Shown here in pieces: positions 38,366 to 47,678 of a stretch of DNA of 64,000 bases. The notes under the pieces are model-generated. The model had not been told where the DNA came from, did no database searches, and was given only the letters and a program-made list of their open reading frames with translations. This DNA comes from a virus. Numbering within the stretch: the first letter of the stretch is position 1; every line of letters starts with the position of its first letter. The DNA lies in the IMG/VR virus record IMGVR_UViG_3300043395_001970, positions 1 through 64,000 of that record, one strand, 5' to 3'. The translations under genes and the position numbers were made by a program.

Positions 38366-41083
38366 TTATGAATTTTGTTGTCTATATTCACCTGTCACAC
38401 TTGTTTGCCATTCCATCCCATTTAGTTCATGTTCAATTTGTGTTATTTGAAATAACCCATGTGCTGCATATTTATCCGGAATTCCTAAAATGTTAAAAGT
38501 ATCTCCCCTTCGCAACCCACTAACACCTATTGTTTTAAAATTGTATTTGATAGGAAGTGGATGCGATAATCTATCGTTACCCGAGCCATTGGGGCTGAAA
38601 GCGTCATTTCGTAATCTATCAAAATAATTTCCATCATTTAAAGTATAGATTCTTAATTCCCCTGCTGTATCAAAAACAGTGGCACTTTTGATGACACTTG
38701 TATCCATTGTAATATTTGCTCTTGAAGGGTTTGCTACTAATGAAATTTTTTCAAAATTTTTGCTCAAAGCTGCCTGCTCTGCTGCTTTAGCATCTTCCGC
38801 TGCCTTTTTTTGGGCTTCATATACTTCTAAGCTTTTCTCATATGATTTATTTTGTAAATCAGATATTATTTTATCGTTTGCATCAATTTCATCTTGTTTT
38901 GCTTTTATTTTTGCATCACGTTCCTCCTCCAAAGCTCTTATTCTAGCAAATTCTCTATCTCTAGCAGCATCTGTTGCAGCGTCTGTAAAAATAGATGCTA
39001 TTGCACCACCAAATTCTCTAATACCTACATTAACAACTCCTTTATTAATATATTCTGTACGTATGTCACGTATTTGGCTTGCTAATTCAGCATTTTTAGT
39101 TTGTAAAGAAGTTTTTTGTGTATTAATATCTTCGTATTCTTTAGTTAGTCTTTCAACTGCAGTCATTTCGGGTTCTGTTTGTGCAGCAGAACCAGATGTA
39201 CCTCCTGTTCCCTGAGTTGTTACCAATTTCATAAATAAATCAGTATTACTATTAAATAATTCTCCTGTATTTACAATTGCAGAGTCTGGATTGGTTGCTA
39301 AACTTAATCTTTTTGCAACAAGCATACTTGTCATATCTTGTGGTATGCTAATGTCCAAATCCGCAGATAAAAATGCAGATTCAATTCCAGCATGTATAAA
39401 TTTAGTAGGAGGTTCTGTATTTGCGTTTTTACCTACCCAGTTTTCATCAATAACTGTGATAACAATATCACCCTCATTCATTCCTTCAACTGGTTTATCT
39501 TTTGTAACTGTTGTTTCTACTATCTGAAAATTCCAAAAAGAATTCACTCCTGATGATAATTCATTTAGTATATCTAAAAATATTTCTCTAATTGTTTTAT
39601 TTGTTTGAGTTATTTTTGGATAAAAAACTTGGTCAAAATTAACAAAAAGATTTCTTAAATATCCCCAATAATTTGCGGACTCTTTGTGACCACTACTATT
39701 TAAATCAGTAGTTTCAGGAAATTTTTTGTCTCCAGTTGAATAATCCACTGGTACTTCATCGGATATTTTCCCATCTGCTTGCTGTTGTACTTCTATCGTA
39801 CTTAAAAAATATTTTTTGAATGGTGGTAATGAACTACCAGGAATAATTAGTTTATCCGGCTTTGTTGAAAACATATGAGGAAAGGCTCCTATAATAGTAT
39901 TAGATATATCAATCTTAACTTTTATAGTTTTTCCACCTACAGTAAGTGTATTTAAACCTCCATTTAGATTTAGAAGTTTTGCACACAATCCCATACTAAA
40001 ATATCTATCATTATTAAAAAGTGATTCTTTGGCAAGTGTTGCATTTCCAACACTTATATCGTTTGCTTCAAAAAGACCTACCGATTCATAATCAAGTAGT
40101 TTTTGGTTTACAACTTCATCAAAATTTATAAAATCATATTCACTATATTCAGTTGAGCTTAATTCTTTAATTTCTTTTATTTGTTTTTCAGCAGGAAGTG
40201 CGTTAAACATTGCTTTAAATCTTCTACGAGCGAGAGGACCATTAACTGTGCCACCCATAGCACCTGCAACGACAGCGGTACCTGCACCAGCTGGTGCAAC
40301 TTCTTCTTCTAATTCAGAAATTGGAAATGGATGTACTGTTGGTAATTCTATAATTTTTCCGCTTGCATCTAATTCTTGTGTCTTTTTATGAGTTTGTAAA
40401 AATGTAGGTAATCCGGGTGCTCCTTTACATTTAATTGTTAATTGAAAACTTTCTCCGTCCGATGTAACATTTCCACCAACTATAAAACCTAAAAATATAT
40501 CATATTCTCCAGCCGAACTTTTTCTTGCGTTATGTATATTGTCTTGATTTAAACATCTACTGGCTATAGAATTTAAAATTTCATCCAAACTTTTTGTAGT
40601 ATCTATCATTTGTGATAAAGCATTGGTTGTATTAAATCCCCACTCTACACACAAATTATAGCCCGGCTCCATTAAAAAAGCTTGTAGTAATTCCATTTGG
40701 TCTTTGGAAAAACATTGTAATGTCAAATTTAATTCTCTTGATATTTGGTCTTTACCTTCTTTTGAAGTTAATGCTTTTATAATTGGAGATGGTCTAAATC
40801 CTCTACCTTCACCAGATGCTCCAATTGCAGCTTTATTTGCTAAATCATAACCTATTGCTCCCGATTCAGATTTACTTCCATAAATTGCTCCAAAATTTTC
40901 GTCAGCTGTTTTAAATAATTTAAAATCATTATTAGATGCTATAACTAATCCCTTAACACCACTTACTTCAGCTCCAGAGATAATTCTAACCCATGGATTT
41001 AATTTTGATGCTACTTTAGTATTAGATCTTGACTTTATCGTTGCCGATATTTCTTTTTCTATGTTTGTTAGTTGTGGCCACAT
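38366..41083 (-). CDS. Baseplate hub-like protein with internal coiled coil
   Basis: 905 residues. The first ~300 residues have beta-rich segments with LNLTLQCFSKDQMELLQAFL and YNLCVEWGFN, and the last ~80 have GVSGLRRGDTFNILGIPD, HGLFQITQIEHELNGMEWQT, a pattern like the C-terminal domain of gpD/gp27-type hub proteins. Residues about 620-790 form a long charged coiled coil (Ala/Glu/Lys/Asp-rich, e.g. RIRALEEERDAKIKAKQDEI), which is unusual for a hub. It overlaps the LysM gene by 1 nt and is downstream of tape measure and gp48/54-like genes, where hub genes are found. Assignment rests on order and general pattern. Confidence 0.55.
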   Translation of the reverse strand: MWPQLTNIEKEISATIKSRSNTKVASKLNPWVRIISGAEVSGVKGLVIASNNDFKLFKTADENFGAIYGSKSESGAIGYDLANKAAIGASGEGRGFRPSPIIKALTSKEGKDQISRELNLTLQCFSKDQMELLQAFLMEPGYNLCVEWGFNTTNALSQMIDTTKSLDEILNSIASRCLNQDNIHNARKSSAGEYDIFLGFIVGGNVTSDGESFQLTIKCKGAPGLPTFLQTHKKTQELDASGKIIELPTVHPFPISELEEEVAPAGAGTAVVAGAMGGTVNGPLARRRFKAMFNALPAEKQIKEIKELSSTEYSEYDFINFDEVVNQKLLDYESVGLFEANDISVGNATLAKESLFNNDRYFSMGLCAKLLNLNGGLNTLTVGGKTIKVKIDISNTIIGAFPHMFSTKPDKLIIPGSSLPPFKKYFLSTIEVQQQADGKISDEVPVDYSTGDKKFPETTDLNSSGHKESANYWGYLRNLFVNFDQVFYPKITQTNKTIREIFLDILNELSSGVNSFWNFQIVETTVTKDKPVEGMNEGDIVITVIDENWVGKNANTEPPTKFIHAGIESAFLSADLDISIPQDMTSMLVAKRLSLATNPDSAIVNTGELFNSNTDLFMKLVTTQGTGGTSGSAAQTEPEMTAVERLTKEYEDINTQKTSLQTKNAELASQIRDIRTEYINKGVVNVGIREFGGAIASIFTDAATDAARDREFARIRALEEERDAKIKAKQDEIDANDKIISDLQNKSYEKSLEVYEAQKKAAEDAKAAEQAALSKNFEKISLVANPSRANITMDTSVIKSATVFDTAGELRIYTLNDGNYFDRLRNDAFSPNGSGNDRLSHPLPIKYNFKTIGVSGLRRGDTFNILGIPDKYAAHGLFQITQIEHELNGMEWQTSVTGEYRQQNS

Positions 41084-41382
41084 TAAAATTGAACATTTTT
41101 GAAATCTCTGATTATAGATATATAAGCTTCTGGAATTCTTAAAATAGTTCCTTCGGCAAGTCCTATCTGTCCATTGTGAATATTATTTGCAGATGCTATA
41201 ATCCACCACAAAGAAGAATCGCTATAAAATTGATGCGCTAAGGTATCCAATCTATCACCCGTTTCGGTTGCTATATAAAAATCAGTATCCCTAAGTTCTA
41301 TATTAGGATATATTTTTGATTGGTAAACCTCTCTACCATCAATTGTTTTTTTAGTTGGATTGTTTTGATATCTACTAATCAT
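41083..41382 (-). CDS. LysM-domain baseplate protein (gp53-like)
   Basis: 99 residues containing one LysM-type module: TETGDRLDTLAHQFYSDSSL, WWIIASANNI, then EGTILRIPEAY. Single-LysM proteins of this kind (T4 gp53, P2 gpX) sit in the baseplate or at the tail tip. Stop and start codons overlap the hub gene by 1 nt. Confidence 0.75.
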   Translation of the reverse strand: MISRYQNNPTKKTIDGREVYQSKIYPNIELRDTDFYIATETGDRLDTLAHQFYSDSSLWWIIASANNIHNGQIGLAEGTILRIPEAYISIIRDFKNVQF

Positions 41383-41388
41383 AATTTA

Positions 41389-43467
41389 TTATTTTCTTAA
41401 TCTATTAGCTAAATTATCTACACTTCCCAAATTAAGCTCTTTCTGAATTATTGGATTTTGTGTAACTCCGCTAAATCTTTGTTTAAATTGTTTATCTATT
41501 GCTTCATCAGATAATTGAGCTAACTTTGAATCAATTTTTATTTTTGCAATATCGCTGTTAATACTAGATTTAGATTTTCCAATATCAACTGGTTTTTGTA
41601 ATTCTCTTTTAACCAATGTACCATCTGGGTTTGTTTCAGTACTTGTAGCAGGAACTCTTAATTTTTGATTTTTACCAACTCCACCGTATGAATAGAATCT
41701 GTTTGCTATAAAAGTTCCTTCTTTACCCGTTTCATCACTAATACCATACGAATCACCCATAGTATCCAAAAATTTATATGTAATATTAACATTTATAATT
41801 CTTGGTAGTTTCCAATATTCTAAATCAACGGATTGGTCTATATCAAATCCAATTTCCCATGGAGAGTTATCATCAATATCATAACTAAGAGATTCAATAA
41901 ATCCTTCTGCGTTCTTAAACATATCACCCAATGTTAATTTTAAAAATGGTGGAGTAATAAATACGCTACCAGCCACACCAATACCATTAGCAGGATAAAC
42001 TAATCCAGTCAAAAAATTAATCTTTTCCCATGCCACCTTATGTTCTTTTGCATTTAAAGAAAAAACTTTAAATGTAAAAGTAATACTTCTTTCAATTCCA
42101 GAGTATGTATAATAACTAAATGGATTTCCTAAAGTTTTATTAGTATCCCAAGTTGGACTTAAATTTTCACTAATACCAGATAATGTTGCTCTGAAAGATA
42201 CTGCTGTTTCTTTTGCAATAGAATAAAATCTTAATGGAATAAAATCGTAATCATCATAATATTTACCAGCTGCATCTTTTTGACCTCTACTATCGGTTTT
42301 AAGGTCTGCTTCTGTCAATGAATACGTTCCCAATGAATTTAGGTAATCACTACCTTTTGTCATACCTCTTAAAACTTCTATATTTTTTTCTAACTCATAT
42401 CCACTACCACCGGGAGTTGAATTTTTTGGATATCCCCTTCTTTTTGAATATGGTTGGAATCTACCACCATTATCATAATTTTCATTAGCTGTTATATCCG
42501 GTTTAAAAGTTCCTATATCTGCCATTAATCCACCATCTAAAGCAGATAATTCAGTATATCTTTCTGAATATATTGATGCTAAATCATTTTGTTCAGGTAC
42601 AGTATCAGCTCGTGCATCAATACTTTTTGAATACTTTGGTAATTCTCCTTTTAAATTTTTTTCAGCTACCGATGTTTTATCTTTGTTTGTATATACAGTT
42701 TTAGGTTGTATTTGCCCTAAAGGACCTAAATTAATCTTTTTTCCTCTACCAATTCCAATATTAGGTTGAGCTACTATACTTCCAAGATTTATTTCGTTTA
42801 CACCAAAAATTGCTTTTTTAAATTGTTGTTTTCCTAATCGTAAAGCCTCACCTACAATTTTATTACCTATTTGATTTGGTGTTGAACTTTTTAATGCAGA
42901 TGATAAAATTCGTCCAGGTAAATTACCTTCTGATTTTGCTTTTATTTTTTTAAGCGTATCTACTAATTCATGTGGACTTGCATTTGTAAAATCTAAATCG
43001 TTTACAACTCTTGTTGGAATCTTAGTTTCAGGAAAATTAATACCTAATTTATCAGTTACTTTTTTTACAGTTTGTTCTGCCTTTACTTTAAGTTGTTGTA
43101 AACTATTTATTTTACCGCCTGTTAATTGAGATAAACCTTTACCAACCAAACCACCATCTTGAGTTTGAGTACCACTAGCTGCCAATTTCATATCGTTTAA
43201 AACTGGTGTTGTTTTTTCTTTAAATCTCAAAATGTCCGTACCATACAATGTAGTACTTCTCAAACCTCTAATTGCTCTAATACCAATTAATTCTTCTTCT
43301 ATTCTTGTTTCTCCCAATCTATTAGCTACTCCACTTCTTCTAAGTGCGTTAATAGCAAATCCATCAATTACACGAATATCTTTACTATTACGAATATCGT
43401 ATTTTTGCTCTGCGGTTAGATTACCATCAATTTTTTTGGTTTTAAATAATTCTTGTAAAGTTGGCAT
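41389..43467 (-). CDS. Baseplate/tail-tube initiator protein (gp48/gp54-like candidate)
   Basis: 692 residues. The N-terminal half is helical and Lys/Leu-rich; the C-terminal half is beta-rich with IPLRFYSIAKETAVSFRATL, SGIERSITFTFKVFSLNAKE, SVFITPPFLKLTLGDMF, GFIESLSYDIDD-x-PWEIGF and LPRIINVNITYKFL, the last two resembling tail-tube-like domains of baseplate caps. Position directly after the tape measure gene matches T4 gp48/gp54. It is about twice the size of those proteins, so it may combine two roles. Confidence 0.5.
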   Translation of the reverse strand: MPTLQELFKTKKIDGNLTAEQKYDIRNSKDIRVIDGFAINALRRSGVANRLGETRIEEELIGIRAIRGLRSTTLYGTDILRFKEKTTPVLNDMKLAASGTQTQDGGLVGKGLSQLTGGKINSLQQLKVKAEQTVKKVTDKLGINFPETKIPTRVVNDLDFTNASPHELVDTLKKIKAKSEGNLPGRILSSALKSSTPNQIGNKIVGEALRLGKQQFKKAIFGVNEINLGSIVAQPNIGIGRGKKINLGPLGQIQPKTVYTNKDKTSVAEKNLKGELPKYSKSIDARADTVPEQNDLASIYSERYTELSALDGGLMADIGTFKPDITANENYDNGGRFQPYSKRRGYPKNSTPGGSGYELEKNIEVLRGMTKGSDYLNSLGTYSLTEADLKTDSRGQKDAAGKYYDDYDFIPLRFYSIAKETAVSFRATLSGISENLSPTWDTNKTLGNPFSYYTYSGIERSITFTFKVFSLNAKEHKVAWEKINFLTGLVYPANGIGVAGSVFITPPFLKLTLGDMFKNAEGFIESLSYDIDDNSPWEIGFDIDQSVDLEYWKLPRIINVNITYKFLDTMGDSYGISDETGKEGTFIANRFYSYGGVGKNQKLRVPATSTETNPDGTLVKRELQKPVDIGKSKSSINSDIAKIKIDSKLAQLSDEAIDKQFKQRFSGVTQNPIIQKELNLGSVDNLANRLRK

Positions 43468-43481
43468 TTTATAATTTTATT

Positions 43482-45794
43482 TTATCCTTGAGCCATAGCG
43501 TAGTTGTTTCTGGTACTACCCTCTACAACTGTACCAATACCCGCTGAAACCTTAGCACCATCCATTCTAACAGCTATTTTACCTGCTGCCAAATCTGCTC
43601 TTAATGCTTTTAATTCTCCAATCATTGTATTTAGTGGTGCAGATAATACTGCCAAATTTCCTCCTGACCCTCCATTCATAGCTTTTGCTGCTCCAGGTGC
43701 TGCTATTAAATCATCATTTGGAGATAATTCAAATAATCCACCTTCTTTTGTTGAAACTTGAGTTTTTCCATCAGCTGGGGAATACATATCTCCCGCTTTT
43801 TGTTGAGACTTTATAAAACCAATACCACCTGCAATAGCAGCAATTGCTAAAGCAGGTCCAACAACAGGCAATCCACCTAATGAAGTCCATGCTCCTTTAA
43901 TAACACTCATTATTGCTAATGCTTGTGTTTTTATCCACATAGCGTTAAAAATAGCTAATATTGGTAGTAATACAGGAGCCATAGCAGTAAATCCTTGAAT
44001 AATATAAGAAACAGCCTGACCAATTAGTTGGACTGGATATAATATGGCTTGAATTATTGGTATTAATGCATCTAATAATGGAGTTAAAGCATTACCAACT
44101 GTGGCTGCAATTGATGTAAAAGTATTTGCTAGCTTATCTAATGATTTTTGATTTTCTTGCTGAACTTTGAATTTTTGTGTTTCTGATGCTAATTGGTCTG
44201 CGCTTATATTTGTAATATCTAATCCGGCATTAATAGCTTCTTCCGCTTGTTTTCTTTGCTCAGATGTTAAACTATTTAATTTATCTTGCGCATCTAATTG
44301 TTTATTAATTTCCTCAACACTCATTCCAGCTGCCTTAGCTAATTGTCTTTGTGTAAAATAATCTTGCTTTCGAAAATCTCCACTTCTTTGTAATTGAGCT
44401 AATGTTTCTTTTTGAGCATCAACTATATTACCTTCCATTGCTAATGCCCTAGCTCTACTTAAATTAAATTGACCACCAACATAAGTTGCAGCTACTAATT
44501 CATCTTCAATACTACCTTCAAAATCTAAAAGTTTTTCAGCCGTTGCGGCTACATCTTTTAAATTAGTTCCAAGCCTTCTAGCCTCAATAGCATTTTTGGT
44601 TAATTTAGTTAAATCTCCTTTAAATAATGTTGATGCAACTTCTGCGTTTTCTGCTATATCTTTAAATACTTTTGCAGGAGCAACTCCAGCCAACTTAGCC
44701 ATATTTGCAGCTTGCATTTGTACATTAGCTGCTGTTTCGGAACTCAATCCTCCAATTTGTTCAAATATACCTTGTACCTTTCCGGAATCTGCTGCAGCAA
44801 TACCAAAGTTTTGATTCATTACTGTAAGTGCAGCAGTTGTTTCTTTTGAGACATTGTATATATCACTAAATTCAGATTTTAAAGCGGCTACAGTATCAAA
44901 TGCTCCTTTTGCTGTTACACCCAAATCCCCAAACTCTCCTGCAATTTCACTTGCATTAGAACGAATTCCCTCCATTTGAGAATTAGTCAATCCTGTTGTT
45001 TCTCTAAATTCTCCCGCAGCATCATCTAAATCTTTAAATGCTGTTATTCCTGCAATTAAAATTCCCGCTAGCAACGTAAATACTATAGCTTTTGCACTAG
45101 CTGTTTTTATTGCATTTCCTAATTTTTGCGCAAATCCAACTGCTCCTTTTAAACTATCAGGTAAAGCATTAAACATATCCTGCTGAGATTCTCGTATTTG
45201 TTTTAACTTTTGTTCTTTTAAATACATTTGTTCTTCAAGATTAACAGCATCCATATCTCTTTTAATTTGAGCTTCACTCAAACCTAAAACATTTTCTTTA
45301 ATTTTTAATCTTTTTTGCTCAAACTCATTTAATCCTTTAGCATCTGCTTCAGCTTTTGCAGTAGCTTGAGCTTGTTGTAACATATCATTACTTATTTGAG
45401 TAAGATAATTTTCCCTTTCTATTTCTGCTTGTAATTCTTCACCAGTTAATTTTGTTTGCTTTACTTTACTTTGAATGATGTCTTGATTAATTGAATGATA
45501 AATTGAAGTTTCCGAGTTTTGGTCTGCAAGTAATTTTTTAACTGCTGGAGATAATTTTGCAAATGATTTAGCGAACGCAGATTGTTCTTTTTGTAATTTT
45601 TTTTGTTCGTTTACTCGTTTTTGTTCTTCTTTAAGTAAAGCCTGTTGTTCCTTTTTTTCGGCTTGATAATCTTTTAACTTTCTTTTTGAATATGAACTAC
45701 TTAATTTCGCATAATGAGCTATTCGCTCATCCGCATGAGCAATTCTTTCTTTAATTTTTTCAATTTCTGTAAGTTCTCTTAAATTTTCAGCCAT
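43482..45794 (-). CDS. Tail tape measure protein
   Basis: 770 residues. Residues 1-220 are a long Lys/Glu/Gln coiled coil, followed by a hydrophobic segment (ALVFTLLAG-type, IVFTLLAGILIAGITAF), an Ala/Thr/Gly-rich helical core typical of tape measures (GLTNSQMEGIRSNASEIAGEF), and a second hydrophobic region near 600-670 (LLPILAIFNAMW; VGPALAIAAIAGGIG). At about 0.15 nm per residue this implies a tail of roughly 115 nm (family rule, not a measurement). It follows the chaperone genes, as in most tailed phages. Confidence 0.8.
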   Translation of the reverse strand: MAENLRELTEIEKIKERIAHADERIAHYAKLSSSYSKRKLKDYQAEKKEQQALLKEEQKRVNEQKKLQKEQSAFAKSFAKLSPAVKKLLADQNSETSIYHSINQDIIQSKVKQTKLTGEELQAEIERENYLTQISNDMLQQAQATAKAEADAKGLNEFEQKRLKIKENVLGLSEAQIKRDMDAVNLEEQMYLKEQKLKQIRESQQDMFNALPDSLKGAVGFAQKLGNAIKTASAKAIVFTLLAGILIAGITAFKDLDDAAGEFRETTGLTNSQMEGIRSNASEIAGEFGDLGVTAKGAFDTVAALKSEFSDIYNVSKETTAALTVMNQNFGIAAADSGKVQGIFEQIGGLSSETAANVQMQAANMAKLAGVAPAKVFKDIAENAEVASTLFKGDLTKLTKNAIEARRLGTNLKDVAATAEKLLDFEGSIEDELVAATYVGGQFNLSRARALAMEGNIVDAQKETLAQLQRSGDFRKQDYFTQRQLAKAAGMSVEEINKQLDAQDKLNSLTSEQRKQAEEAINAGLDITNISADQLASETQKFKVQQENQKSLDKLANTFTSIAATVGNALTPLLDALIPIIQAILYPVQLIGQAVSYIIQGFTAMAPVLLPILAIFNAMWIKTQALAIMSVIKGAWTSLGGLPVVGPALAIAAIAGGIGFIKSQQKAGDMYSPADGKTQVSTKEGGLFELSPNDDLIAAPGAAKAMNGGSGGNLAVLSAPLNTMIGELKALRADLAAGKIAVRMDGAKVSAGIGTVVEGSTRNNYAMAQG

Positions 45795-45806
45795 TTAGAG
45801 TTTTAT

Positions 45807-46016
45807 TTATAATGCTCCGTATTTTTTTAATATTTTTACAAATTCAGGATCTAATTGACCGCTTTTTTGATGTAGCTTAGCTATGTTAGCATCAATTTTT
45901 TTTAATTCAGGATCATTATCAATCACATATTGTAAATCTTTTGGTTTTTTCTTTTTTCCAAACCAACCAAAAAATTCTTTTAAATTTGACTTTGATATTT
46001 TATATTTTTTCCTCAT
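45807..46016 (-). CDS. Unknown small basic protein before the tape measure
   Basis: 69 residues, Lys-rich (FFGWFGKKKKPKDL), with a short helical C-terminus (PELKKIDANIAKLHQKSG). Not recognised. It has a late octamer 20 nt upstream and precedes the tape measure gene by 12 nt. Confidence 0.65.
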   Translation of the reverse strand: MRKKYKISKSNLKEFFGWFGKKKKPKDLQYVIDNDPELKKIDANIAKLHQKSGQLDPEFVKILKKYGAL

Positions 46017-46035
46017 TTTATATTTGTTTATTTGA

Positions 46036-46043
46036 TATAAATA
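46036..46043 (-). promoter_or_regulatory. Candidate late promoter octamer
   Basis: TATTTATA (context AGGATATTTATATCAA) between a terminator and the 69-aa/tape-measure unit. Confidence 0.5.
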
Positions 46044-46050
46044 TCCTATA

Positions 46051-46083
46051 AAACAAAAAGTTAGGATTTTATCTAATCCTAAC
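46051..46083 (-). terminator. Rho-independent terminator after the tail chaperone genes
   Basis: Stem GTTAGGAT/ATCCTAAC with an 8-nt loop (arms 46083-46076 and 46067-46060) followed by TTTTTGTTTT. The stop codon of the chaperone extension frame lies inside the hairpin loop. Confidence 0.85.
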
Positions 46084-46299
46084 CTTTGGAAGTTTTGGTG
46101 ATTTTGATGCGGTTGAAGCTTTTATTTGTTCATTTTCCTTCTTCTTAGCATCCACCAATTTTTTATAATAAAAGTTTCTTAAATAAGTTGGCATCTTATA
46201 TAATTCCATCATTGTAAACCCATTCCCATAATGAACCATATCAAAAATTTGGGAATGTAGATTTACACTATGGTTTATCGGAAGGCCAAAAAAACCCAA
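46069..46299 (-). CDS. Tail assembly chaperone, frameshift extension (gpT/gp51-like)
   Basis: 76-codon frame overlapping the end of the 253-aa chaperone gene by 32 nt. It has no ATG near its start; the first possible start is TTG at 46299 and the first ATG is 19 codons further in. The frame is +1 (equivalently -2) relative to the upstream gene and they meet at a run of seven T. This is the usual layout of the G/G-T tail chaperone pair, in which a few per cent of ribosomes change frame to make a longer protein. The extension is helical and basic (FTMMELYKMPTYLRNFYYKK). It is most probably made as a C-terminal extension, not as a free protein. Confidence 0.7.
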   Translation of the reverse strand: MGFFGLPINHSVNLHSQIFDMVHYGNGFTMMELYKMPTYLRNFYYKKLVDAKKKENEQIKASTASKSPKLPKVRIR

Positions 46300-47029
46300 C
46301 TCCTAATACTATATTGACGTCCTCCACCTCGCCACTATCGTGCTCATATTTAATAGTCATATCCATATCAGGGGACATATTTTTTACATAATCTCTAAAT
46401 GCTTTACTATCTCTAGCTAACATTCCGTTTATAAATTTACTAATTGCACCTATACTACTATCACCATCAACAGATTTAATCATATATCTTAATCTAGTTG
46501 TAATATCAGCAGATGCATCTTTATTCATCTTTTCTAAAGCAGCTATATCTTTTTCAATCATTTGCTCATCGCCATGAGTTAATAACTTAAATGTAATTTT
46601 TTTACCATTTGATGGTAGTGTAAAACTAAACTCATTTTTGTTATTGAATAAAGAGAAATCAACTTCTTTTGTTTGTATTTTTGATAAATCAACATCAGCT
46701 TGTGCTGTATCTCTTAATACTGATGAATAAAATTTAAATGAGTATTCAGGTCCATATCCTAATAATCTTGTTGCCAAAATTATGGCATTCTTGTCTCCGA
46801 TTACAATATCGTTAATATTAATATTATCAACAACAATAGATTCAAATAACTTATCTAAAACAACACCTTTTTTAATAAGGTTTTGGTTAGAAAGAATATC
46901 TTCTTCCTTTGCTGTCATATGCTTAATTGTAATTCTACCCGATGCTAATGGGTGGTCTTTTGGGTACACTAACCCTTTTGATGGAAGGTCTAACACTTCC
47001 GTTGGAAAATCGTATTGTTTTTCTTGCAT
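46268..47029 (-). CDS. Tail assembly chaperone (gp26/gpG-like)
   Basis: 253 residues. The N-terminus FPTEVLDLPSKGLVYPKDHP, then ITIKHMTAKEEDILSNQNLI, is typical of the T4 gp26-type 'baseplate' family now viewed as tail chaperones that coat the tape measure during assembly. C-terminal half: KLLTHGDEQMIEKDIAAL and a region ending VLGVGFFWPSDKP before TAG. It lies between the tube gene and the tape measure and overlaps a downstream frame at a T7 run. A late octamer is 21 nt upstream. Confidence 0.75.
   Translation of the reverse strand: MQEKQYDFPTEVLDLPSKGLVYPKDHPLASGRITIKHMTAKEEDILSNQNLIKKGVVLDKLFESIVVDNININDIVIGDKNAIILATRLLGYGPEYSFKFYSSVLRDTAQADVDLSKIQTKEVDFSLFNNKNEFSFTLPSNGKKITFKLLTHGDEQMIEKDIAALEKMNKDASADITTRLRYMIKSVDGDSSIGAISKFINGMLARDSKAFRDYVKNMSPDMDMTIKYEHDSGEVEDVNIVLGVGFFWPSDKP
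46288..46297 (-). other. Putative programmed frameshift site GGGTTTTTTT
   Basis: Zero-frame codons are GGG TTT TTT TGG. A Phe-tRNA on the second TTT can slip one base forward (next codon GGC) or two back, both of which enter the extension frame and avoid the TAG 18 nt downstream. Confidence 0.65.
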
Positions 47030-47049
47030 AACGTAATTTGTTTTGTATA

Positions 47050-47057
47050 TATAAATA
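47050..47057 (-). promoter_or_regulatory. Candidate late promoter octamer
   Basis: TATTTATA (context ATGTATTTATATATAC), 21 nt before the chaperone ATG and behind the tube-gene terminator. Confidence 0.5.
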
Positions 47058-47081
47058 CATTAATTTAAAAAAGTTGGAAAT

Positions 47082-47110
47082 AAAAAAGGGATACCTTTTG
47101 AGTATCCCTT
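47082..47110 (-). terminator. Rho-independent terminator after the tail tube gene
   Basis: Stem AAGGGATAC/GTATCCCTT with a 7-nt loop (arms 47110-47102 and 47094-47086) leading into TTTTTTA. Confidence 0.9.
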
Positions 47111-47132
47111 TCTTTTTATATCTTTTCTTAGA

Positions 47133-47627
47133 TTAGAATTCAAGAATTGCGTAATCGTAAGATAGTGTTAATTCAATTGTTGCAGGTTCGTTAGAATCAA
47201 ATGCAACATCACCAAAGTTTGCTTGATTGATAAATGCACCTTTTAATTTCCACTGCTCAATCTTATCACCAACAGGTCCTAACATATAAAAATCAATATC
47301 TTTTTTGTAGAACTCTGCATATCCATCTCTACCAGTAATAGATTCATGTGATAATCTCACCCATTCCATTACACCTTGAGCTGCTGAAGGAACGATTGGG
47401 TCATACAGAGTGATAGTGATATCTTGCCACTCACCTTTACCCTTCAACTTTCTCTTTACGTTGATGTGGTCTAAAGTTACTACTTCAAATTGAATAGTAG
47501 GTCTATTAGCTGCTTTTACAAGATACGCAGGTAATCCGACTTCGCCGAACTCCATCACATATCTATTTTTCATCTTAGGTTCGAAGTTCGTATAGAACAT
47601 CTTATCAAACTCTAGTATTTCTGCCAT
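47133..47627 (-). CDS. 19: Tail tube protein, gp19-like
   Basis: 164 residues, the size of T4 gp19 (163). Forms the inner tube of the contractile tail. Recognisable blocks are KNRYVMEFGEVGLPAYLVKA near the start, ITITLYDPIVPSAAQGVMEW in the middle, and a closing IELTLSYDYAILEF. It follows the sheath gene, and its own terminator lies behind it; the tube is needed in many copies. Confidence 0.92.
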   Translation of the reverse strand: MAEILEFDKMFYTNFEPKMKNRYVMEFGEVGLPAYLVKAANRPTIQFEVVTLDHINVKRKLKGKGEWQDITITLYDPIVPSAAQGVMEWVRLSHESITGRDGYAEFYKKDIDFYMLGPVGDKIEQWKLKGAFINQANFGDVAFDSNEPATIELTLSYDYAILEF

Positions 47628-47678
47628 TTTATTATTCCTTTATTTTATTAATAAATATTTCTTCGTTACGTTTTTATA

